From Methanolobus sediminis (GTDB taxonomy: Archaea > Halobacteriota > Methanosarcinia > Methanosarcinales > Methanosarcinaceae): 64,000 nucleotides of DNA. Made by a program: the position numbers and the translations under genes. The notes under the pieces were generated by a model. It was not told the DNA's origin, did not search any database, and saw only the letters and a program-made list of their open reading frames with translations. Shown here piece after piece: positions 57,363 through 64,000 of this stretch. Location of the stretch: the NCBI RefSeq assembly GCF_031312595.1, contig NZ_CP133592.1:2480001-2544000 (forward strand), in the 5' to 3' direction. Numbering within the stretch: position 1 is the first letter of the stretch; each line of letters begins with the position of its first letter.

Positions 57363-59405
57363 GTGAGAAAAACGAAAATAAGCATACTCTGTCTGTTATG
57401 CCTGGCAGTATTGCTGCTGTTCTCTTCATATCTACCTCTGGCATCTGCAAATACAGAGTGTCCTTGTGATGACCTTGATGATTTTATTGAATGGGTAGAT
57501 GAAGGTAGTATCAGTGTTCAGTGGGGTCAGGTTGAAACCGTTGCTATCAATGGTGAGGTTTATACATTCAGAGCTGATGATTTTGATGAGGATTTGAATG
57601 CTGCTCTAATTTCCATCGAACGTGATGGAATTGTGCGCAAAGAGTTCCTTTTCCTAACTGGATCATCTGACAGAAGATGGCTTGAGTGGGATAATGAAGT
57701 AGCAGTTGTTATTGCTGATATAACTCTTGATGGCTATAAGACTCCATCTGTAAAACTGGAATTGTATTCTCGTGGCCGTCCTTCACTTGAAATTGAATTT
57801 GAGGCAAGTGAAGAAACAGTTCAGGGTGTTGATGTTTCTTCTGAACAGTATGCTCCTGGAGAGGAAAAGCAGATTGATGTTACTATAAAAAACACAGGTG
57901 ATGCCTGGATCGAGAATGTTATTCTTGAGATCGATACTGGTGAAATGAGGGTACGTTCAAGAGGGGAATTTGAATACAGGGATGGAATCCTAAAGGAAAA
58001 TCTGGGTTGCCTTGCAGTAGATGATAGCATTGAGATGAATTTTACAGTGGTGGCTCCTGAGTGGGATGGTAAGACTTCTCCTTATGATATTTATTATAAT
58101 ATCTATGCAATAGTAACCGGTTATGATATTAAAGAAGAAAGTCATGAATTCAATGGCTCTTTGAATCTGAACTGCACTGACCCTGAACTAAAAGTAGTAA
58201 CTGAGCTTGTGAACGAAGAAATAAACATGAGCACCTGGTACGTAAAACAGCTTGATAAAAGTACCAGTACTACCGGATCAATTGATTATGAGATATGGGG
58301 TGCAGACGAATATTCTTTCTTGAGGACTCATGTTTACAATATGGGTCTTTATGCAATTGATAATATGGATGTTCAGTTTTCTGTGATTCCTGAGGATATT
58401 GCTATATCTGATATATATGAGTCTGGTGATTATTCTTCCATGGATACGGATGGCCAGTATTATTTAGGTCAGAAACTGGTACCTATAGCTCCGGGAACAT
58501 ACACTTTTGACAAAGCAGTGGTGACAGCCAGTTTCTTTGGAGAAAATTATTCATGGGAGTCAGCTTCACATACTCTTAAGGTTCACGGTCCTCATATTGT
58601 AGTTAATAAGAAGCTGACAAAAACTGATTCTGACTATACTGTCTCTCTTGACCTTTCAAACGACGGTGACCGCGCAGCCTGGATTAATCTGACCGATACT
58701 ATTCCTGATGATGTAAATTATGTGAGTGGGAGTCTGGAAAAAAGTCTGGAAGGAAGCGATCTGCCTCTAAGTGAATGGGATCTCATTACAATGGTGGTGA
58801 ATGGTACGCAAATGGTTTCTGTCAAAGGTGTGTTGCTTCCTCCCGGCTCAACACTTTCCATGTCATATGATTTCTCTTCAGAGCAGTTGCCTGATCTTCC
58901 GGCTGCTGTTTGTGAGTTCAAGTCTATATGGGATTATGGGGGTGAAGCTCAATCTTCCTATTATGTAGATGGTGCTGAGGTAAAACAGTACTGGAAGCCT
59001 ATGAATGGTGGGTGGGTTACAGAGTCTAATATCACTGAGAATGTAGTGGTGCCTGTTGTTGTTGAGTCTGAACCTGAACTTATCGACGTTTCAGAAGAAA
59101 CCTCAGATGATGACTTTTATTCCACAGATGATGAACTACCTGATACTTCTGATGTTGTTCTGGAAGTAGAAACCGAATCATCAACTTCATTCTTATCAAA
59201 GATTCTCTCTCCGGTCAGCAGTATCTTTGATAAGGTGCAGCAATTTGTAGGCAATACTTTTGGTGGTGTCCTTAGTGGTATTGCTTCTATTTTAGGTATT
59301 GCTGAAAGTGCTGCTGTAGATGCTGTGGAAAATTATCTATATGCAGTTGTTATAGGAATAGCACTTGTCGTATTCCTTGTAGTATACACTTTGATATCCA
59401 AATGA
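57363..59405 (+). CDS. Third surface protein paralog with COG1361-like repeats
   Basis: 680 residues from GTG 57363 with GGAGTG upstream; a GTG nine bases earlier is in frame. Signal peptide: SILCLLCLAVLLLFSSYLPLASA. The N-terminal module (DDFIEWVDEGSISVQWGQVETVAINGEVYTFRADDFDEDLNAALISIERDG) is clearly related to those at 7796 and 9405. Three Ig-like repeats follow (GPHIVVNKKLTKTDSDYTVSLDLSNDGDRAAWINLTDTIPDDV), then a charged region and an amphipathic stretch. A C-terminal helix (YLYAVVIGIALVVFLVVYTLISK) anchors it directly, without a PGF motif. It lies upstream of the pilin-type PstS operon. Confidence 0.82.
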   Translation: MRKTKISILCLLCLAVLLLFSSYLPLASANTECPCDDLDDFIEWVDEGSISVQWGQVETVAINGEVYTFRADDFDEDLNAALISIERDGIVRKEFLFLTGSSDRRWLEWDNEVAVVIADITLDGYKTPSVKLELYSRGRPSLEIEFEASEETVQGVDVSSEQYAPGEEKQIDVTIKNTGDAWIENVILEIDTGEMRVRSRGEFEYRDGILKENLGCLAVDDSIEMNFTVVAPEWDGKTSPYDIYYNIYAIVTGYDIKEESHEFNGSLNLNCTDPELKVVTELVNEEINMSTWYVKQLDKSTSTTGSIDYEIWGADEYSFLRTHVYNMGLYAIDNMDVQFSVIPEDIAISDIYESGDYSSMDTDGQYYLGQKLVPIAPGTYTFDKAVVTASFFGENYSWESASHTLKVHGPHIVVNKKLTKTDSDYTVSLDLSNDGDRAAWINLTDTIPDDVNYVSGSLEKSLEGSDLPLSEWDLITMVVNGTQMVSVKGVLLPPGSTLSMSYDFSSEQLPDLPAAVCEFKSIWDYGGEAQSSYYVDGAEVKQYWKPMNGGWVTESNITENVVVPVVVESEPELIDVSEETSDDDFYSTDDELPDTSDVVLEVETESSTSFLSKILSPVSSIFDKVQQFVGNTFGGVLSGIASILGIAESAAVDAVENYLYAVVIGIALVVFLVVYTLISK

Positions 59406-59749
59406 TTTCTTTTCTTTACATATTCCAAATATTTTATTTATTCAATATACGATTACTTGTTTTTGTATAGGTTTCTATTTTCTTCCTAAAACACAAGTAC
59501 ACTGGTGCATGGAACTCTTTATTAATTCATTCTTTTTGAATAATAAAATATAGTTCTCGACCTTTTATTTAAATAGAATTATTTGATGTATATGCACCGG
59601 TATATAGAGATATTGGAATTCTATATTGATAATTGTACTATATACATTACTTGTAGAAGCATTATATATCCTCACTCCAATTAGGTGCCAGAGCGATTAA
59701 AACCCGCTCTGAATAGGAACATAAAAAAATAAATTGGTGTACGATAAAT
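59406..59749 (+). promoter_or_regulatory. pstS promoter and 5' leader
   Basis: No gene. TATA candidates are TACTATATAC (about 59637-59646) and ATTATATATC (59661-59670). The predicted transcript from the latter would begin with a 7-bp hairpin (CAGAGCG 59689-59695, CGCTCTG 59705-59711), a configuration that can stabilise mRNA. No clear repeat resembling a Pho box was found. Confidence 0.5.
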
Positions 59750-60766
59750 ATGTTTAAGAAACTTTTCAACGATGAAGCTGGTGTCTCACCTATCGTTGCT
59801 ACCCTTGTATTAGTAGTAGTAGCAATCGCAGGCGCAGCAGCTGTAGGAACCATCATGGGTTCATTCTCAAGTGACGTATCTGATCAGGCAAGCGCAGGTC
59901 AGGCAAGCGATGCCGCCTCAACAGTGCTCCGTATTGCAGGAAGTACAACTGTAACTCCAGTAGCAGAACTCCTCGCAGAGGACTACATGGCCGCAAATCC
60001 AGGTGTTAGAGTAGATGTTCAGGAAGGCGGTTCCGATGCAGGTATCTCCGCTGCAAAGAACGACCTTGTTGACATCGGTATGGCTTCCAAACCAGTCAGC
60101 ACAGTTGACTACCCAGAAATCGAGACCTACACAATCGGATACAGTGCAGTAGTAGTTATTGCAAACAGCAACCTCATAGCAACCCCAATGAACTTCACCG
60201 CAGATAGCCTTAACTCCCTTTACGCCAGTGCAGGTACCGACGGTGCAGTTTCCATCACCACCACCGGTAACCTCACAAATGCATCATCAGGTGGTACAGC
60301 TGCAGTAGTATACCAGAGAGCAGAGGGCAGTGGAACTGAAGAAACCTTCGCAAAATTCCTCGGTGACTCCACATACGACTTTGCAAGTGACAAAGATGTT
60401 GACCACTCAAAAGCAAAGGGCGCAACCGGTAATGCTGGTGTACTCGCTGCTGTAAAGGCTGACCCAAAGGGTATTGGTTTTGTTGACTATGGATTTGCAA
60501 AGGATGTATCAGGAATTACAATCCTTACACCATACGGCTACGATGCAGTAACAGAATCCAACATCAAGGATGCACTCAAAGGCGATGACACAGCATATCC
60601 AAACAGTCAGAGCAGCCCATACGGCCTTACCAGACCACTCAACTTCCTTACACACGGTACTCCAAGCTCACTCGAACAGTCATTCATTGACTTCGCAATG
60701 AACCCTGGAAACATGGACCGCTTCACAGAAGTTGGATACTACGCAAGGACCCAGATCGACTACTAA
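59750..60766 (+). CDS. pstS: Phosphate-binding protein PstS with type IV pilin-like N-terminus
   Basis: 338 residues. The mature domain is a PstS-type periplasmic binding protein: LRIAGSTTVTPVAELLAEDYM, VDVQEGGSDAGISAAKNDLVDIGMASKPV, AVVYQRAEGSGTEETFAKFL and GIGFVDYGFAKDV carry the phosphate-binding loops. The N-terminus, however, is not a Sec or lipoprotein signal: KKLFNDEAGVSPIVATLVLVVVAIAG is the archaeal pilin motif (charged stretch, A/G-V-S-P-I/V, uninterrupted hydrophobic helix) cut by EppA/PibD-type peptidases ahead of the helix. That would let the protein polymerise or anchor through a pilin helix. Codon bias suggests strong expression. pstC and pstA follow. Confidence 0.92.
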   Translation: MFKKLFNDEAGVSPIVATLVLVVVAIAGAAAVGTIMGSFSSDVSDQASAGQASDAASTVLRIAGSTTVTPVAELLAEDYMAANPGVRVDVQEGGSDAGISAAKNDLVDIGMASKPVSTVDYPEIETYTIGYSAVVVIANSNLIATPMNFTADSLNSLYASAGTDGAVSITTTGNLTNASSGGTAAVVYQRAEGSGTEETFAKFLGDSTYDFASDKDVDHSKAKGATGNAGVLAAVKADPKGIGFVDYGFAKDVSGITILTPYGYDAVTESNIKDALKGDDTAYPNSQSSPYGLTRPLNFLTHGTPSSLEQSFIDFAMNPGNMDRFTEVGYYARTQIDY

Positions 60767-60822
60767 ATACAATTCTGATTTGTGTCTCTGACACAAATCT
60801 TTTTAACTTTTCTGGAAATAGC

Positions 60823-61728
60823 ATGAAAACGGATATAAGATCTGCCATTGCACAGATTGTTTTTACTGCATGTGGCATTATAACTGCAATTACTGTTTTG
60901 TACTTGATTGGATTTATTTTCTATATGGCTTTCCCGGTCTTAAAAAGTCAGGGAACATATTTTATCGTGGGTGACGTCTGGAATTACACGAATGGTATCT
61001 ATGGTGCAAAGATATTCATTATCGGGACTCTGGCGGTAACCTTTGTAACTATTATTCTGGCATTTCCTCTGGGGATTTTTACTTCCATTTTCCTTGCGGA
61101 ATTTGCTCCTGAGAAACTCGCATATGTACTTCGCTCTCTGGTAGAATTGCTTGTGGGCATCCCTTCTGTTGTATATGGTATCTTCGGTTTTGTAGTACTA
61201 AGCAAATTTATGATGAATCATGTAAAACCGTTAATAAGCGGAACTCTGGGTTTCATTCCAATATTCTATGACACCCAGCCGAGTTCAGGGGATGGCGTGC
61301 TGCTGGCTTCCATGGTGCTTGCAGTGATGATCTTGCCTACGATTGTGGCATTATCTGAGAACGCCATAAGGTCAGTACCCGCTGCATACAGGGAAGCATC
61401 GTATGCTGTTGGGGCTACCCACTGGGAAACGGTCCGGAAGGTCGTTATCCCTTCGGCATCGGGGGGTATAATGGCATCATTGGTGCTTGGCACAATGCGT
61501 GCTATGGGTGAGACCATGGCTGTTGTAATGCTGCTTGGGAACAGCGCAGGCATTCCTACTTCTATTTTCAGTTCAGGTTATGCCATGACCTCAAAAATTC
61601 TGAATGATGCCGGTGAAAGGATGGCGAACGCGGAACACATGAGTGCCCTGTTTGCAATAGCTGCGGTGCTCTTTTTAATCGAGATATTATTTGTCTTTGC
61701 TGCAAGGAAATTGGAGGCAAGATTTTGA
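60823..61728 (+). CDS. pstC: Phosphate ABC transporter permease PstC
   Basis: 301 residues, six transmembrane helices. It begins DIRSAIAQIVFTACGIITAITVLYLIGFIF. An extracellular loop precedes the permease core with GIFTSIFLAEFAPEKLAYVLRSLVELLVGIPSVVYGIFGF, and the EAA loop reads AAYREASYAVGATHWETVRKVVIPSASGGIM, where an ABC ATPase would dock. Gap after pstS 56 bases. Its stop overlaps the TTG start of pstA by four bases, and its last codons hold pstA's GGAGG site. Confidence 0.94.
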   Translation: MKTDIRSAIAQIVFTACGIITAITVLYLIGFIFYMAFPVLKSQGTYFIVGDVWNYTNGIYGAKIFIIGTLAVTFVTIILAFPLGIFTSIFLAEFAPEKLAYVLRSLVELLVGIPSVVYGIFGFVVLSKFMMNHVKPLISGTLGFIPIFYDTQPSSGDGVLLASMVLAVMILPTIVALSENAIRSVPAAYREASYAVGATHWETVRKVVIPSASGGIMASLVLGTMRAMGETMAVVMLLGNSAGIPTSIFSSGYAMTSKILNDAGERMANAEHMSALFAIAAVLFLIEILFVFAARKLEARF

Positions 61729-62618
61729 AACCCCGAATTCTCAAGGAACAGTTCTTCAAATTTATCAGTTATCTGGCCGGTGCCACTACAGTTCTTATTC
61801 TGATAGTTATCCTGGGCCAGATATTTATGGCGGGTTTGCCAAGTTTGAATTTTCAATTTATAGTAACACCCGAATCCGAAGCAAAAGGTCTCGGTGGTGG
61901 TATTGCTAATGGTATTGCCGGTACGATATTGCTATCGTTTTTCTCCACAATTCTTGCAACTCCAATCGCAGTTGGAACGTCAATCTATCTTAAAAAGTAT
62001 GCAAAAGAAGGAAGGATGGTAAGAACTCTCAGGTTCATGATAGATGTGCTTTCAGGGACCCCCTCCATAGTACTTGCTATATTTGGATTAATGGTCCTTG
62101 TTATCTATATGCGATATCTTACTGGAGGCTTTTCCTTGATCGCAGGTAGTATAGGTCTGGCAATACTCATATTGCCGGTTATTGAAAGGTCTGCTGAAGA
62201 GGCTATTGAGACCGTTCCCCATGAACTGGAAGAAGCAAGTTATGCTCTGGGAGCCAACAAATGGGATACTATTAGGCTGATAACGATTCCATATTCCATG
62301 ACCGGAATAATCACAGGTGTGGTTTTAGGTTTGGGAAGAGCTGCAGAAGAGTCTGCAGTTGTGATTCTCACCGCCGGGAATTCACAATTTATGCCAATGT
62401 ACAAAGTAGTTCCAGATGCGAGATTTATTTTTGGTGTTCAGGTATATCCTCTTCAGTTTCCTGTTGGTTCTCTTCCTCTTCTAATTTATAAATCCTATCA
62501 GTCTCCTCATCTGATACCCATATCCGAAGGTTTTGGAGCCGCCTTTGTTTTAATAATGATTGTTATGCTTATAAATCTGACAACAAAATTGCTTCTCTGG
62601 AGGCGCAGAATTGGCTAA
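61725..62618 (+). CDS. pstA: Phosphate ABC transporter permease PstA
   Basis: 297 residues. TTG start with GGAGG seven bases upstream inside pstC. Six helices; family motifs are GGGIANGIAGTILLSFFSTILATPIAVGTSIYLKKYA, DVLSGTPSIVLAIFGLMVLV and the EAA loop ELEEASYALGANKWDTIRLITIPYSMTGIITG, which again needs an ABC ATPase (PstB) partner. No pstB follows. Instead its last eight bases overlap the start of a secretion-type ATPase that also uses GGAGG plus TTG. Confidence 0.94.
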   Translation: MKPRILKEQFFKFISYLAGATTVLILIVILGQIFMAGLPSLNFQFIVTPESEAKGLGGGIANGIAGTILLSFFSTILATPIAVGTSIYLKKYAKEGRMVRTLRFMIDVLSGTPSIVLAIFGLMVLVIYMRYLTGGFSLIAGSIGLAILILPVIERSAEEAIETVPHELEEASYALGANKWDTIRLITIPYSMTGIITGVVLGLGRAAEESAVVILTAGNSQFMPMYKVVPDARFIFGVQVYPLQFPVGSLPLLIYKSYQSPHLIPISEGFGAAFVLIMIVMLINLTTKLLLWRRRIG

Positions 62619-64000
62619 ACTTCAACTGCGTTCAAGATTCAGTAAAAAAAGACCATCATCTGTATCAGTTGAAACAGCAGATGATATTGAAGTTGAAGCT
62701 GATGCAGAATATGTTTCAGATCAGACAGTTGAAATTATCGGATCGGCAGATGATGAGGATTTTTCCGATAAGGGACATATCAGTGAAGAGGAGATTCTTT
62801 CTCTTTCAGATGAACTGGATGAGCTTGAAATCATAGATAATCAGGAAATACCCGGAGATGCCTTCCTTAATCCTGAAGAAGACATTAGTGATCTCTCTTT
62901 ACAGCCAGAGCTTGTTATTATTGTCGAGGAACCTGAAGTATCTGTTTCAGATGACAAAGTCAAGAAAAAGAATAAATTAAGTTTCAAAATTGGCAAAAAG
63001 GAAAAGAAGCCAAAAAAATCCTCCAATAAAGATAGTCTGACAACTACCGGAGAAGAGGGTGACGAACAAAAATCAAAACCTGCAAAAAAGAAATCCAAAT
63101 TCAATCTTGATTTTAACCTGAATTTTGGAAAGAAAAAGAAAATCACCCAAGAAAACGAAAATAACGATGATATCACGTCCGAAGACAAACAGGAACAAGA
63201 ACCAACCGAAGAATCACCTGTTTCTTTGCTTCTCAAAAAGATAGAACAGATAATAACCCCAAAACCTGAAAATATCGATGAGATGGAATTCATCGTTGGC
63301 GACATCTCTGTTCCTGCCCCCGGAGTTCCACAAAAAGAAGTAAGCATCACCTATGAAGTTACTCCCAGGTTCCAGTATGTCCATATTGAATTTACCGGTG
63401 AGTCGCTTCTATATAGTTGTCTTGAGCCTCCGCTAAGTGAAACTGAAAGAGAGGCCCTGTTCATCATACAGAATGCTTTTGACAAAATGGCACACTCTGA
63501 GATTCTTCTAGTAGAAGAGGAAGACCGTGCCGAAGCTCTCAGGGACAGGTTCGATCTAATTATAGATATCTATCGCCTGAAGCTCACTGAAACCCAGAAA
63601 GACAAGTTCTTCTATTATCTTCATAAAAAATACATGGGTTTTGACAGGATGGACCTTCTGATGAAGGATCCATATATAGAAGATATCACCTGTAACGGTC
63701 CATATACACCTCTTTATGTCAATCACAGGGTATACGGTTCAGTTGCAACGGATGTTGTCTATGAAGAGATTGAGCTCAACAACTTCGTCATGAGGATGGC
63801 GCAGGCGGCTGGAAGACATATTTCCGTACTTGAGCCTATCAGGGATGCAACACTTGTGGATGGAAGTCGTGCAAACCTCACACTTGGAAAAGAGGTCACA
63901 AAAAGAGGTTCCACATTCACCATCAGGCGTTTCAGATCCAATCCGGTCTCCTGCATCGACCTGATGAACTATAAGACCTATGATTCAACTGTCCTTGCAT
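62611..64000 (+). CDS. Type II/IV secretion (GspE/TadA/VirB11-like) ATPase, cut by window edge
   Basis: 463 codons visible. TTG start at 62611 with GGAGG seven bases upstream, inside pstA. Residues 1-190 are a disordered, acidic and lysine-rich extension (runs such as KKKNKLSFKIGKKEKKPKKS). The ATPase N-domain follows (SITYEVTPRFQYVHIEFTGE, FFYYLHKKYMGFDRMDLLMKDPYIEDITCNGPYTPLYVNHRVYGS) and the arginine-rich strand region (DGSRANLTLGKEVTKRGSTFTIRRF). These match archaeal type IV pilus assembly ATPases. Walker A, Asp box and Walker B lie beyond base 64000 and cannot be checked. A membrane platform (GspF/TadB) would be expected next. Confidence 0.88.
   Translation, partial: MAKLQLRSRFSKKRPSSVSVETADDIEVEADAEYVSDQTVEIIGSADDEDFSDKGHISEEEILSLSDELDELEIIDNQEIPGDAFLNPEEDISDLSLQPELVIIVEEPEVSVSDDKVKKKNKLSFKIGKKEKKPKKSSNKDSLTTTGEEGDEQKSKPAKKKSKFNLDFNLNFGKKKKITQENENNDDITSEDKQEQEPTEESPVSLLLKKIEQIITPKPENIDEMEFIVGDISVPAPGVPQKEVSITYEVTPRFQYVHIEFTGESLLYSCLEPPLSETEREALFIIQNAFDKMAHSEILLVEEEDRAEALRDRFDLIIDIYRLKLTETQKDKFFYYLHKKYMGFDRMDLLMKDPYIEDITCNGPYTPLYVNHRVYGSVATDVVYEEIELNNFVMRMAQAAGRHISVLEPIRDATLVDGSRANLTLGKEVTKRGSTFTIRRFRSNPVSCIDLMNYKTYDSTVLA

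Noticed and set aside
1-64000. CRISPR arrays, integrases, transposases, restriction or toxin-antitoxin operons
   Set aside because: None was found by reading the window; no regularly spaced repeats or catalytic motifs of such systems are apparent, apart from the DUF6573 pair that only hints at mobile DNA.

Overview
The window reads as chromosomal DNA of a methylotrophic methanogenic archaeon of the Methanosarcinaceae (Methanolobus/Methanococcoides-like). The basis is gene content: an O-phosphoseryl-tRNA:Cys-tRNA synthase of Methanosarcina type, archaeal AMP phosphorylase, aTrm56, geranylgeranyl reductase, a CooC ATPase, an Isf-type iron-sulfur flavoprotein, membrane pyrophosphatase and PGF-type surface proteins. 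DNA is AT-rich, with archaeal TATA boxes (TTTATATA-like) and GGAGG/GGTGA ribosome-binding sites, several of them in front of TTG or GTG starts. The genus is an inference.

Layout. 0-6.4 kb: end of prephenate dehydratase, MscS channel, nucleoside deaminase, a structured leader before a DUF4405 membrane protein, AMP phosphorylase, aTrm56, NIF3. 6.5-10.7 kb: RecA/KaiC ATPase, an unknown protein and two paralogous surface proteins. 10.7-16.7 kb: DHH phosphoesterase, EngB, radical SAM, GGCT-like, geranylgeranyl reductase, a PUA-like protein, FKBP, tRNA-Ser. 16.9-22 kb: soluble histidine kinase, a gene-poor AT-rich stretch with a zinc ribbon microprotein, a coiled-coil protein, a candidate small RNA and a LysE exporter. 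22-28 kb: sulfur/Fe-S/molybdopterin block (FdhD, SufS, SepCysS, E1-like enzyme, MoaE, NadA) in which two promoter regions share a palindromic operator. 28-37 kb: lipoprotein, HxlR regulator, Isf, small Cys-rich proteins, H+-pyrophosphatase, a G-rich hairpin element, TtuA. 37-44.4 kb: TctA-like permease, decayed histidine kinase, cupin, CooC, methyltransferase plus MFS exporter under a double operator, two lipoproteins. 44.7-52 kb: one 2413-residue surface protein. 52.4-56.7 kb: two small accessory ORFs, CDF metal exporter, chorismate synthase, AbrB-PhoU. 57-64 kb: third surface paralog, then pstS-pstC-pstA running into a type II/IV secretion ATPase cut by the window edge.

The most unusual system is at 59.7-64 kb. 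The phosphate-binding protein PstS carries an archaeal type IV pilin N-terminus instead of a lipoprotein or Sec signal, and the permease genes are joined by short overlaps to a GspE/TadA-type pilus assembly ATPase with no pstB between them. This suggests a pilin-like, surface-assembled phosphate-binding structure analogous to the Sulfolobus bindosome. Other leads are four structured non-coding elements (2.6, 20.7, 29.0 and 34.8 kb), the shared TTCACAATTGTTAA operator, and a family of three surface proteins with a common N-terminal domain. All functional statements come from reading motifs by eye; no database search was run.
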